A stretch of DNA of 64,000 bases from Brachypterus glaber (GCA_958510825.1 OY294051.1:5116353-5180352), one strand, 5' to 3'; counted from the stretch's first letter, positions 10,996-22,357 are shown. Notes: generated by a model not told the origin, from the letters alone. Made by a program: numbers and translations.

Positions 10996-12044
10996 GCCCT
11001 GTACAGAACTGTCAAAATTCAATTGTTTCCAAGGCATAATTGAAGCGGCTAAGTTTCTTGATCACCTAATTGTGCAAAATTTTCTTAGGGAGGTGTAAGA
11101 AAAGTAATTTTTGTACGATCTAATAGAACATTAACATTTCTACAAAAACAAATAAAGTTGTCAAACTTCAAAATAACCTATTTTCGTGTGCTAAATATTT
11201 GTGTGCTATATATTTCTTGTTACGAAGGAATTATAGAGAGTTTCTGTGATTAGGATTTTACTTTTACATCAACAGATTTGCAGAAAATTGTACTGAAGCG
11301 CTGCGACCTTGTAAGGTAACTTACTGTCTGAAATTTATTTATTTATTTATTTTAGATCGTAAAAAAAATGTTGTTTCTATTACGAGCGCAAAATGTGATT
11401 TCTGCTTTAGTGACATACAGACATACAAAAATAACTTTTGTATTTTTAATTATATTCATTACGAACCCTTTTGTTATCATTTATAAAAATTTTAAATTAT
11501 TTACAAAAATATGTAATTTATTAGAAATTTAGAGCAACAAGCCTATAAAAAATTATGAGTTTACAATAAATCATTTGCAAATTTACAATAAAAAATGTAC
11601 TTTTTATAATTTACAATAATATTCCTAGTTTGTGAACAATTTAAGAGTATTACATTTTTTGCCGTTGTATTACCTACCCCTAGTTAGTATGAATAATATT
11701 TATTAAATATATTCAACTTCCTGCAGATCTAAAGGAGGCAACACAGCTCGCCTTGAATACTAAAGAATGAATGTCGCAAAAAGCTATACAGTACCATCTG
11801 GTTAACAATTTTCTTAGATATACAGTATTAATCAAGAAATACAAATCAATCATTTTGTTTCTAAAAATTGTTAGTTTTAATAAAAGCTTATTACTAAGAA
11901 TCAAGCTTAATTTATGGGAAAATATGGGTGTTACTTCACTTAAAGTATATAAAAATGTATTTATTTTTGAGAGGATAAAAAACAATATGCATATACATAT
12001 AATAATATCATATAATAATTATAATTAATAATAATTATTATTAT
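10996..12044. other. AT-rich intergenic DNA, no gene seen
   Basis: Short overlapping ORFs near 11713-12028 on both strands are of low complexity and have no recognisable domain. A small ATTT microsatellite lies near 11333-11355. Confidence 0.55.
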
Positions 12045-12250
12045 ATTATTCACAGCGCCTGCGCTAGAATATTATACGGTAGTTTAAAATTTTCAAAAAA
12101 AAATCAAGAATCGTCCTAGACAAAAAAATCTTTGATATAATATAGTTTCATAAAAAAAACAAGCAACTTTTTTTTTTAAGTCCGTCTGTCCGTCTGATGC
12201 CACGCTTTTTGTAGACACGATAACTCAAGAACGAATAATCCGAGGGGTAA
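12045..12250. repeat. Dispersed repeat, family B copy 2
   Basis: Shares the CACAGCGCCTGCGCTAGAAT start, the CCGTCTGTCCGTCTGATGCC tract and the ACACGATAACTCAAGAACGA motif with the copies at 3830 and 27033. Confidence 0.8.
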
Positions 12251-12264
12251 ACAGCAGAGGAATT

Positions 12265-12500
12265 CAGGTGTACTAATTGGAGGAAATCTGGAGGAAATGT
12301 TTGAAGGATACGAGGTGATCTGAAATAAATCTTTAAAGACTATCTCCTTTTCGGAGGTAATCTTTGGAGGTAATCTGGAGAAAATTTTTGAAGGTTAACC
12401 CCGTAATTACGGGGAAATCTTTAAAGATTTCATCCTGTTCGGAGTAAATCTTTGAAGGTTACGAGGAAATCTTTGAAGATTTCCTCCTAAAGGTGTACAA
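12265..12500. repeat. Degenerate minisatellite (AAATCTTTGAAG-type unit)
   Basis: Variations of GGAGGAAATCT, AAATCTTTGAAGGTTACGAG and AAATCTTTAAAGATTTC repeat at irregular 20-40 base spacing, some as short inverted pairs. Confidence 0.65.
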
Positions 12501-12825
12501 AATTTTGACGTGAAAATTTTAATCAAAATTGACTGCGGCTCTAAACTTGCCTACCAATATTGCGAGAAAGTCTGGCTACTGTGACTTGGCAAAAACTTTT
12601 AATTGATGTTGTTAGAAAGCTATATAGGTTTTCCATCGTAATAAATATTCTCTGGTCGTCCCGGACTCAGCCCCCCCCCCTCCAAGAAAAACCCCGGATG
12701 GGCCACTGAATTTACGTATATGAAACGTTTAATAAGAGGGAATTTAAAATTAAATAGAGCTTTGCTTTTACTTTTTACTGTTTTATTTCGCAGTGTATTT
12801 TATATGTATTGGTGACTTAGAAAAT

Positions 12826-13226
12826 AGTACTAGTGGGTAAAGTAAGATATTGACCATGAGAAAATTAACCTGCAAGGCGTCAGCCAAGCAGGTTAATTTT
12901 CGAGAGGGCAATATCGGTTTACCCATGAGTGCCATACAAGGTTTTATCCAATAAATCCAATTATTAAAAATTTTAATGACATTTACAAGAAAATAATTTG
13001 ACAAGTGACAGTTGAGTGGGTAAAATAAATAATTATCCACTCAATAAAGTAAAAGCCACGCGGGGGTTATTATTGAGTTTATATATTTAAAATAAAGCTG
13101 GCAATTGTCTCATTATCTATGTATGGTTGGTGGTTATTAGGGTGGAGGGTAGCTATCTACACGCACTTAGGCCACTTAGCTGGGCCCATTGTACTACCTC
13201 CCTTTTATCTATGTATTGGATAAATA
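12826..13226 (+). repeat. Dispersed repeat, family A copy 2, carrying a nested insertion
   Basis: A full-type family A copy with the central hairpin. It is interrupted at 13125-13206 by an unrelated 82-bp insert flanked by a 10-base duplication. Confidence 0.9.
13125..13206. mobile_element. Nested 82-bp insert with 10-bp target duplication
   Basis: ATCTATGTAT stands on both sides (13115-13124 and 13207-13216). Other family A copies have a single, similar site (ATCTGTATGTAT), so the empty site is known. A target duplication this long and the lack of inverted ends suggest a very short retroposed copy (truncated LINE or SINE). The inserted sequence itself is not recognised. Confidence 0.75.
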
Positions 13227-15731
13227 TTTTTAAATAAATGATTTAATAAATAATAAAGAAATTTGAAAATTTTAAAGTTAATTATTAGAACTTTTTAAAA
13301 ATTTCTTAAAAATTTGATGAGTTCACATGTTTTAATCGAGGTTTTACCTTTTCTAGATTCTTTCTTTAATTTATAATAAATTACTCAAGCTATAGGTAAG
13401 TTGCAAGTCATTACTAACTAGAAAATTAAAAATATTCTTAAAATGTGGTATAATATATATATATAACCTTTTTATGACATAAATACCGATATTTGCATAC
13501 TGTTATCGGGTAGTTATAATACTCTTTGCAGTGTATATACAGAAAAGTATTTTTATTCGCAATCATGCAGTAAAAAGTTTCTTTTCTGCAAAAGGTTGAA
13601 AATTATATCATTTCTATCTACTTTTTAACAAGTTAGAAAAGTTTTTTCCAACCAAGGGCAGAAAAGAATCCCGTTCTAACCTGTTTTGGCTTTATATTTT
13701 ACCTCATAGATGGTGTGCCAGGATTTTCATTGAGAGCAACATAACCAAACATTTGTTTAAATTTAATTATTTTTGTAATATTTTGTTTTATATGAATGTG
13801 AACAAAAAGCTGCTTTAATCTGATAAGAAAATAACATTTTCCACTTTCGAGTGTTAATATTTCATTTTAGGTTAGAAATATACAATTTTTTAACATTTTT
13901 AATTTTTGACTTTTTTTAGTTTTTTAATATTTTTTACCCTATTTGGTCCTTTCCCGCATAGGTAGAGAAACTATAGTGGGTATTAGATAAAGACAAAAAC
14001 ACATTAATGATTAGTAAAACTGCGTATTTTAGGTATAAAATGTATAATATGCTAGTGGCCGAGCGCGTTCGATAAAATAATTATCATCCTCAGGGCTGTG
14101 CCTTGTCAAAAAAGAAGAAATCTCCTAATTTACGTTTGCTTGCATTTAAACGGTTTGAATGTAAATTTGTGCTGTCTTTGAGTGTTCTTGTTAAAATTTG
14201 TAGCAAAATATTGGAAGTTTATTGGTTTTTATAATTAAAAATTATACAGTTGAAATATTGTTGACATTTTTACCGTTTAGATGTCAATTTTCTATCTATT
14301 GTTAATACGCAGCGCAGATCCATGCGCAAACGTTTATTTCCTATATATATATGCTCTACCTATGTCTTCTTTCCCCATCCTGATATTTATCAGCAAAAAT
14401 CCCAGCCGAAAACTTTGGATAATGAACTTATGTTACACATTTGTAGTCTCAACTCATTCTGGCCACAAATTTTCTTGGGCACACAGACCGACAGAAAGAA
14501 CGAGTGACAGACGACCAAAAGACAGAATTTTTTTTTGAGGGAATAATAAATTTTTGCATCAAATGTCGAGAATTATAAAAAAGCAATATTAATTTTTCCA
14601 TTTTTCCAAACCTTAGACTTTTCTCGGGGAAAGTATTATTAAATTTGTACTGCGAGGAGTATTGCATTTGTTTATAACTTGTACATTTTCATAAATCATC
14701 TTTCTTAAAAAAAAAATATCCAATGTTAAGTAAACAATAAGCTGGGCTAAAAATATTGATTTTGGGGTTAAGAATTATTTATTGTTTTCTTGCAGAAAAC
14801 AACTGTTATGACATATTTTTTGTCATACATAATTTACAACATATTTTTATGCATTTCACCAACTTTTTAACGAGGTACCTGAAATGCAATAAATACAATG
14901 TGCGATAAAAGCGATGTTGACCTTTTAGGCGACCATTTTACTGTTACACATACTTATTTTTGTTATGTATTTTTACTCATAAAACCATTTTGAAATTAAA
15001 AAATTGCAAAAAAGGTTACACAGAAAAAAATGCCACAAAAGTGCTTGGGCATCACCATTTCGCACTCTACTGGCTAAAGTTATAACATAAAAATATTGTT
15101 TTGTAGTAGGCCTTGTTGATGTAAGGACACACCTCGTGTAGGACACTCACTGTCAATGCATCGTTTTTAGTTTAAAAACACTTTATGAATAAAATTATCC
15201 ACTTCTTCTTCTTTAAACGGCTATTGACGTTGGGCTAATCCTTTTTATTCAATTGTTTTTTTTAACGGTTTGATTGGATAGCAATTTATTATAATTATAG
15301 TTACTATAGAAACAATCGGATAACAGATATTTTGTAATACACGGGCGAAAAGTTAAATATTGATTTCGTAGGTTTATTACCCTCGGGCCGGCGGCCCTCG
15401 GCATCAAAAAACTTACTCAATCAGACAATTTAGTTTGGACTTTTTTGTTTCGTCTTTGTATCATAAACTACTATTGAGAATCGCTGTTTTCAAAATTAAT
15501 TTTTGTTCCGACCTAATAAATAATTATATATTTTTTATGCTTCGTTTAATACTATGATATTTTTATTTATATACAAATACTCCGTTGTTGTGATTAGTTG
15601 ACAATGTTTACGGATAAAACTTTTAAAACTAGAAAAATACCTTGGTAAGTAGGGGTTAATTTTTTCCTTAACTTACTTAATTATTACTTTCCTTACCTTA
15701 CCTAATTATTATAAAAGTTTATTACTTACTA
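13227..15731. other. AT-rich intergenic DNA, no gene seen
   Basis: Long AT-rich stretch. At 14455-14522 a CCGACAG/GACAGACGACC tract follows a degenerate form of the recurring 'pyrimidine tract plus GATAACT' module. The 60-85 codon ORFs around 14281-14667 overlap this repeat on both strands and are not credible genes. Confidence 0.55.
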
Positions 15732-15960
15732 TTAACCCCTTGACGCACCACTTTTTTTTGTGGTCAATTGGTGAATTTTTCGTCAATTTTATTTTCTTAA
15801 TTTTTAGTCTACACTGAAGGGCAATAACAAATAATGTTGACAACATTTAAAAAAAACTTTATTTTCTACATTCTAGGTCGGCCCGAGTTAACTAGGGTGA
15901 GAGGAAAAAGTCCAACCTACTGTGAAAGAGTTAACTCGGGTGAGTGCGTCAAGGGGTTAA
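15732..15960. mobile_element. piggyBac-type MITE with TTAA target duplication
   Basis: Terminal inverted repeats CCCCTTGACGCAC and GTGCGTCAAGGGG enclose 221 bp (15736-15956) flanked by TTAA on both sides. TTAA duplication with CCC...GGG ends is the hallmark of the piggyBac superfamily. There is no transposase, so it is non-autonomous. Confidence 0.85.
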
Positions 15961-16096
15961 ACTATTATACTGTACTATAAATGCTGAAAGCAAATAACAA
16001 TATTCTTAAAATAACTAGTAGTTTTCTCAAAAGTATTGTTTTCGTTTAAACCAATTTTTTTAAATGAAAATAATATTTTCAGGGGTAATATCATAA

Positions 16097-16223
16097 GTGA
16101 TACTAGGTTAGGTATCGGTGGTTTTTTACATAACCTGCTTTAGCAGGAGTTGCATTTTCCAAAAATTGGGATTGGTACGAGTAAAATTTGAAAAAAAAGC
16201 ACCGGTACCTAACCTAGTATCAC
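16097..16223. mobile_element. MITE with 24-bp near-perfect inverted ends
   Basis: GTGATACTAGGTTAGGTATC at the left end pairs with GATACCTAACCTAGTATCAC-type sequence at the right, with one mismatch over 24 bases. Total 127 bp. No clear target duplication, so the superfamily is not assigned. Confidence 0.8.
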
Positions 16224-18193
16224 GAATTGATATTTAGGGAGAGAAGATAATTTATATTTAATACACATACCTCTTAATTATAACTTATTAATATACAAAT
16301 AAATTATATTTTATAAATTAAAAAGAAAACAATAAGCAAGATTTTAGATTAGAGAAAAGAGAGGTAAAAAACCATTGTAGGGGTAAGGTATTTTCACTTA
16401 TCAGTACAGCACGCTACATATAAATTGTATTCTCAGTAGAACATTTTTTCATTAGTTTCTTTTTAAAAAACTTTTGAAATTATGTTTGTTCTTTAGAAAA
16501 ACGTTTTATAACTTTCGGACGTTTCGAAAAATGTACTTATCACTTTTTAAATAGGGTTAATCTTACCGTTTAATCTTAATAATTTATTTTGAATTAAGGA
16601 CTCTTTCAGTATATGTTATAAGTCATACATTACGCTTTTGAAGACCAAATTTTAAGGCGAAAATTTTCAGTTGATATTAAAGATATTTAGATGTTTTTTT
16701 ATTGAGGGTTTAAGGTCACACTTTTTTATTTTTTGCTTTATGTTTTTTGTGACTTAAATTAAGTAAAATTTCAAGAAAAAAAAAAGAAAAAAGGACGATG
16801 TTTGGTTCTCTATAAACTCTTAAAAAGAAATGAAAATAAACTATTATCAATATCTTTATTAATAATATTATTAACTGAATCGCCGCGGTGAGGGGAGGCA
16901 GTAGAATCAATTTCTAACCCCCTGATTCTTAGAATATAAATATATACGTATATTTAAATAAAAATACTACTAAAATCATTTATAGTTTGCTCCATCTATA
17001 TTAAAAAAAAAGCATATTGTTGCAGGTTTAGAATAGGTTGAAGGCGACTTTTTAGCTTTAGGTATGGTAAAGTTTTGAATTTTGGTGAAGGTGCATCTAT
17101 ATCTCTTTGCCCTCTCTGATAAAATCTAAAATAACGTCCCTGTAAGAGTGGCGTCATAAAAATAATATTGGGAAATCCCTTATAAAAAAAACCAACCTAT
17201 TCTTACTTAAGTCAAGATCGATTCAAAACGAGTAATTACTGTGTACTTAATGTTTTTCCCGAGATTTTATAGAGAAATCATGTATTTTTAGACTAATAAT
17301 TATAATAAATAAACATTTTTCAATATAACATGCTAGGTAAAATATAATTATATTATTATTAATCTTGCTACATTTTAAAATAAGTTTTTTATTGAAATGC
17401 CATTTTACTTAGAAATATTTGTTTTATAAAGCTTTATATTTTAAGATCTTGAAAAAATTACTTAGTGTAAGAGTATGTGCTTTACTTATAAATAAACTTA
17501 TAAATAAACTTATAAATAAACTTACTAACAATATACATTATATTTAAAAAAATATTTTCAATGAAAAATATGAAACGCAAAACATAACAATTTTGTTTTT
17601 AAATGGTATTTTTATTTTATTTAAGTACAGTTGTCGCATTAAATATCGGGACAACCTCAAAAAAGTTCGTGTCATTTTCATATTTTTTTCATGGATTAAC
17701 ATGGGATTATTTTAAAAATTAAAAACTGAATTATTTAGTTAAAGTTTATTGTCAAAAAATATTAAATTAATAAATTAATGTTTATTGATAAATATATTCA
17801 TTAAATTTTATACAAATGTTGTTATATTTAAATAATGATAAAATTGATAATGTTTGGATCAAAATTGTACTATATGGGTAAAGAATATGTGTTTAATATT
17901 CATTAAAAAAACACACACCTAACTTTACTCTTCAGTACAGCTAAAAACTCACAAGGTTTTATAAATTTTCTACTGCAAATGGATTTGAGTTTAAGAGTTC
18001 ATTACTGAAGAGCCGCACTGAGGTAAGCGATAAAAATTTCTAGTATTCGGCAACTGCACCTTGTTTTTCTCTAAAATTGAACCTCATCCATATCTCCTAA
18101 TACTAAGGACGACTGAGCATTTTTTCTCTTAAATTTCCAAGATAAGTAAACACATTTTAAAATAAAATAAAGATAAAAGTCACTTTTTTTACA
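16224..18193. other. AT-rich intergenic DNA with a 12-bp tandem repeat
   Basis: Contains about three to four copies of the 12-mer CTTATAAATAAA at 17484-17522. A minus-strand ORF near 16716-16910 is hydrophobic low-complexity translation. No gene supported. Confidence 0.6.
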
Positions 18194-18741
18194 AACTACT
18201 TGTATAACAGCAAACAATAAACAAACATTTGACATATTTTGACGTTTTTTAACAAATGACACAAGACCCACTATAATCTATGAAAATTGTTTGTCCCGAT
18301 ATTTAATGCCACCACTGTACATGTATACTGTACATATGAGATTATTAATCTACAGAGCATGTCAAAAGTATGCCCTCCCTCCCCCTCAGGAATATTTAAT
18401 TTTAAGTTAAGCCTAGTAAATTTTTTTAAAGCAATCACGGTAATAATAACGACATCTAAAAAGAAACTACTTGTATAACAGCAAACAATAAACAAACATT
18501 TGACATATTTTGACGTTTTTTAACAAATGACACAAGACCCACTATAATCTATGAAAAATTGTTTGTCCCGATATTTAATGCCACCACTGTACATGTACAC
18601 TGTACATATGAGAATATTAATCTACAGAGCATGTCCAAAGTATGCCCTCCCTCCCCCTCAGGAATATTTATTTTTAAGTTTTAAGCCTAGTAAATTTTTT
18701 TAAAGCTATCACGGTAATAATAACGACATCTAAAAAGAAAC
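18194..18741 (+). repeat. Tandem duplication, about 271-bp unit, two copies
   Basis: Copy 1 (about 18194-18464) and copy 2 (about 18465-18741) are nearly identical. Each contains a GTACATGTA...TGTACAT dyad and the GCCCTCCCTCCCCCTCAGGA tract. The offset of the shared TTGTATAACAGC motif is 271 bases. Overlapping ORFs on both strands are repeat translations. The block lies about 750 bp to 1.3 kb upstream of the plus-strand receptor. Confidence 0.9.
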
Positions 18742-18878
18742 TAGTATAAATTCTTCTACTTAAAATATTATTTTTCTTAAAAAAAAAAAACGGTTTTTTT
18801 TAATAAACTTATTAAATCCAGTTTGAAAATTCATTCATGGTTCTGAACGTCTGAACTTCTTATAGTGAAGTGGTTTAT

Positions 18879-19255
18879 TATAAAATAATTAAAAAAAGCT
18901 TATAATCGACTTCACGTTAATTTTATTGTTGAAAACAATTAGTGTGACCGCGGTTTCGCTATAATAGATATAGCATCTACGGACTTAAATACATATCATG
19001 CAAACATAACCTAATTCATGTCACTGAAAATGCATAATTTTAATTTGTAACCTAATTTATTAATTGTGTAATGTCCTTAGTGTTATTTATGACCAGAATG
19101 TTAATGATGTCCCATTATATGTATTTAAGTCCGTAGAGGCTATTATAGCTAGTAGTAGTAGATGCTATTATAGCGAAACCGCGGTCACACTAATTGTTTT
19201 CAACAATAAAATTAACATGAAGTCGATTATAAGCTTTTTTTAATTATTTTATAAA
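18879..19255. mobile_element. Foldback MITE with arms of about 90 bp, upstream of the receptor
   Basis: The left arm (about 18879-18967) containing GTGTGACCGCGGTTTCGCTA is almost perfectly complementary to the right arm (about 19164-19255). Inner sequences around CTACGGACTTAAATACATA also pair. It sits about 200 bp upstream of the leader splice acceptor of the receptor at 19491, so it lies in the promoter or the first intron. Confidence 0.85.
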
Positions 19256-19471
19256 CTTATTAAAAGTATGTTGTTTTTTGTGTGTATACAGTAACTGCAT
19301 AACAACTAACTGTTATTTGTTATACCGTAAAAATATATTTTGATCAGATTGCAAATATCTCAGAACATATTCTATATAAATGAAGTAATATGAAATATTA
19401 CCCCAGCGTAAATAAATATGAACATTCTTATACACCTACTAACTTTTTAAATTTTTAGATTTTAAGAAGTC

Positions 19472-19555
19472 ATGACAATAACAACCAAAGATGACTCCCC
19501 AGCTGATATTGGTCCTGCTTTTATTTCTACACTCAAACGCTCTTCAGGTATGTAA
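19472..19555 (+). promoter_or_regulatory. Upstream ORF overlapping the receptor start
   Basis: An ATG 19 bases before the receptor ATG, in the +1 frame, opens a 27-codon ORF ending inside the signal-peptide coding region. The apparent leader acceptor is AG at 19457-19458. The minus-strand paralogue has the same relative frame and the same ATGACAA start, which argues against chance. Confidence 0.5.
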
Positions 19556-22070
19556 AACTAAAGACTACTGTCCTCCTACCACTAAAGAAACATGCACCGA
19601 AGTAGAATCTGGTTTCGAACCATTAACCATCAAAATTGGAAAGGACGAAATAAGTGGTTGTACCTGTAGAATGAACACGATGAAGCCAGTCGTCAAATGT
19701 TTTGGAACAGAACACTGTAAAAGAATGCCAGTAAACATAACAATCACAACACCAACCTTGAAGATGGTTTTTACCAACATCGAAAAAGTACTAAAAGGTC
19801 ATTTAGATAGATTTTATAATTTGACTGCTTTTCATTTAGAAAGCAGTCCTAATCTACATTTTATAGAACCTGGCTCCTTCAAACCAATGAAAAGTTTGAT
19901 TAAACTATCTTTATCTTTTAACATAAACATAAAGTTTCTTCAGCCAAATCTTTTTGAAGGATTAGATACGCTCCAAGACTTACACTTAGTTGAAAACGGT
20001 TTTACGACAATCTACGACGCAACCTTGGCTTTAGGTCCAAAAGTTTTACCGAAAATTGAATTTTTATCATTAAATAAAAATGATTTTGTTGTATTCCCAA
20101 AGGATTCGTTTAAAGCTATGAGTGGAACAATTTTAAAAGAGTTCGATTGTCATTTATGTAGATTGGAATATCTGCATCCAGAATGCTTCAAACCGTTTAA
20201 ACTAGTAGAAGTTTTACGCTTGGGCTATAACGACTTCAACGATAGTGTTATAACGGCTGTTGTTAATAAAACGTTAAGCTACGGCATGAATTTACAGTTA
20301 CTTAATCTCTATTATGATCAGTTTTACAAGGTTCCTCCTAGGATGTTGATGAATACAATATCCAGCTCAAATATATCTTATCTCATCCTAGCAAGAAATA
20401 GATTTGAAAAAATAACTAACGAAAGTTTTCCATATATGCCTAACTTACTGGTATTAAACTTGCAAGAGTCCTTGGTAATAAGTATATCTAACAATGCTTT
20501 TGTTAACTTACCAAATTTAAAAACTTTAATTCTGGCAAGCAACAAACTTTCAACTATACCAGAAGGATTGCTGTTACCAAATCTGACCTACTTAGATTTA
20601 AGTGACAACGCTCAGAGTTCTTTTTTTCCTACAGCTTATCCTTCAAATAAGTCGCAGTTAACTAGATTAAAAAAACTAATTTACTTCAACCTAGCGGATA
20701 ATAGGCTAAACGCAGTACACGATTACACATTTGTTGGACTATCAAGTTTAGAAACGTTGATATTAAGAAATTCTTCTGTATTTTATATAGAAAACAATAC
20801 ATTCGCTATGTTATACAGCTTGAAATATCTTGATTTGCAAAGAAACTATTTTGTTAGATCTACTCCAGAAATAGGAATACCAACAGAAATTTTTAGAGGT
20901 TTGGAAAAATTGGAAACTTTGGGATTAAACGATTGTGAACTTAAATTTATATCAAAATTTCATAATCCTTTCGAATATTTACAGGACCTGAAAAATTTGA
21001 GTTTAGGATCAAATACCATCTCTGAAATATCATCTGCTGATTTTAAAACTTTGAAGAATTTAGAAGTCTTATCCTTATTTTCTAATTGTATTAAATCTTG
21101 GACTAAACGAGTTTTTGAAGAAAACAAAAAACTTAAATCTTTAGATTTATCCAAAAACAAAATAAGCTATATAAGTGAAGCTATGCTCTACGATTTTGAA
21201 AATATTACTGATGTAAATTTAGAAGATAATCATTTCGTTTGTGATTGTGAAACTTATTTTTCATTTAGATCTCTAGATAATGATCAGTTTGAAAGAATGT
21301 TGAAAAAGATTGATTCACACAAAACGGAATGCCATACTCCTGATCAGTTGATAAATACAACTTTAAAAGACTATTTGTATACTGTCAGAAAGACTTCAGC
21401 ATGTGACTCGAACGAGAACCAAACAAAATTAGGTGTTATTGTACCTCTGCTCATGATGGGTGTTATTTTTGTAACAATAGTAATGTTCTTGTATTATTAC
21501 AGGCATTCTGTCAAATACTGGGTATTTTTAACAAGATTATATTTGATAAGAAGAGGCAAAATGAGAGCAAAACCTTCGATAGAACAAGGTACCTATGAAT
21601 ACGATGCATTTGTTTCTTACAGTACAGATGATAGAAACTTTGTTTTACGTTTGGTTCAAATGTTGGAAAATAACTCTCCGTTTTTAAAGTTATGTGTATA
21701 CGAAAGAGATTTTCAAATAGGGACAATAATAAGTGAAAGCGTGGTGAAAAGTGTAGAAAAAAGTAGGAAAACATTGCTAGTTATAAGTGATAGCTTCGCA
21801 AAATCTACTTGGTGTAGATGGGAATCTCAGATAGCAGAGCACCATAGATTATTTTACGAAAATAATCATGGAGAATATATAGATGATGGATTAGTTTTAA
21901 TTAAGTTAGGACCTGTTAGCTTAAACCATATGACGCCTACTTTAAAATATTTGTTAAAAACCAGGATTTATCTGGCATGGGATACTGATCCAGAAAAGCA
22001 AAAGGTTTTTTGGGCCAGATTGAGAAGTACGCTGGCTTCTGTAAAAACTGTATCAGGTCAAATACCTTGA
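19491..22070 (+). CDS. Toll-like receptor, single cysteine-cluster type (859 aa)
   Basis: Paralogue of the minus-strand receptor. Signal peptide (about 1-17); N-terminal cysteine cap (VCKTKDYCPP onward); leucine-rich repeats to about 575; one C-terminal cysteine cap (HFVCDCETYF and following); transmembrane helix (about 647-670); TIR domain (about 702-845) with DAFVSYS, LCVYERDFQIG and an FW near the end. About 115 of 140 TIR residues match the paralogue; the ectodomain is much more diverged. As there, the BB loop lacks the proline of vertebrate receptors. One exon encodes the whole protein, and the likely leader intron ends at 19458. The start is chosen because the hydrophobic signal peptide follows directly and the paralogue starts at the same point. 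TIR signalling through MyD88-type adaptors is inferred from family; the ligand is unknown. Confidence 0.96.
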   Translation: MTPQLILVLLLFLHSNALQVCKTKDYCPPTTKETCTEVESGFEPLTIKIGKDEISGCTCRMNTMKPVVKCFGTEHCKRMPVNITITTPTLKMVFTNIEKVLKGHLDRFYNLTAFHLESSPNLHFIEPGSFKPMKSLIKLSLSFNINIKFLQPNLFEGLDTLQDLHLVENGFTTIYDATLALGPKVLPKIEFLSLNKNDFVVFPKDSFKAMSGTILKEFDCHLCRLEYLHPECFKPFKLVEVLRLGYNDFNDSVITAVVNKTLSYGMNLQLLNLYYDQFYKVPPRMLMNTISSSNISYLILARNRFEKITNESFPYMPNLLVLNLQESLVISISNNAFVNLPNLKTLILASNKLSTIPEGLLLPNLTYLDLSDNAQSSFFPTAYPSNKSQLTRLKKLIYFNLADNRLNAVHDYTFVGLSSLETLILRNSSVFYIENNTFAMLYSLKYLDLQRNYFVRSTPEIGIPTEIFRGLEKLETLGLNDCELKFISKFHNPFEYLQDLKNLSLGSNTISEISSADFKTLKNLEVLSLFSNCIKSWTKRVFEENKKLKSLDLSKNKISYISEAMLYDFENITDVNLEDNHFVCDCETYFSFRSLDNDQFERMLKKIDSHKTECHTPDQLINTTLKDYLYTVRKTSACDSNENQTKLGVIVPLLMMGVIFVTIVMFLYYYRHSVKYWVFLTRLYLIRRGKMRAKPSIEQGTYEYDAFVSYSTDDRNFVLRLVQMLENNSPFLKLCVYERDFQIGTIISESVVKSVEKSRKTLLVISDSFAKSTWCRWESQIAEHHRLFYENNHGEYIDDGLVLIKLGPVSLNHMTPTLKYLLKTRIYLAWDTDPEKQKVFWARLRSTLASVKTVSGQIP

Positions 22071-22116
22071 ACAAGGTTTATACATTATACAGCGGCACAA
22101 GAAACAAACTGGACCC

Positions 22117-22357
22117 CCGACGGACTCGACCACTCAATTCGTATGTATTTTGAACCGCTGAATCCGAATCTGAGGCCAACATTAAAATTTAGCTCTCATT
22201 TTCAAAGTAACCTCAAAACATACTTTTTCTGTAATTTTGTACAAAAAAATATGTTTTTGAGGTTATGTTGAAAACTGGAGGTAACTTTCAAATTCCGACC
22301 TCAGATTCGGATTTAACGGCTCAGAATACATAGGAATTGAATAGTTGAGTCCGTCGG
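22117..22357. repeat. Near-complete palindrome in the receptor 3' UTR
   Basis: The arm starting CCGACGGACTCGACCACTCA pairs imperfectly with the arm ending TTGAGTCCGTCGG. Inner blocks (TAACCTCAAAACATA and TATGTTTTTGAGGTTA) also pair. It lies between the stop codon and the first AATAAA, so the mRNA should carry a hairpin of about 240 nt. Origin is probably a MITE. Confidence 0.8.

Noticed and set aside
17484..17522. CRISPR-like short regular repeat
   Set aside because: It is a contiguous 12-bp tandem repeat with no spacers, in a eukaryotic genome.
19540..19560. A CAG|GTATGT splice donor just inside the receptor coding sequence
   Set aside because: The reading frame continues through it into conserved N-terminal cysteine-cap sequence matching the paralogue; using it would delete the ectodomain start.
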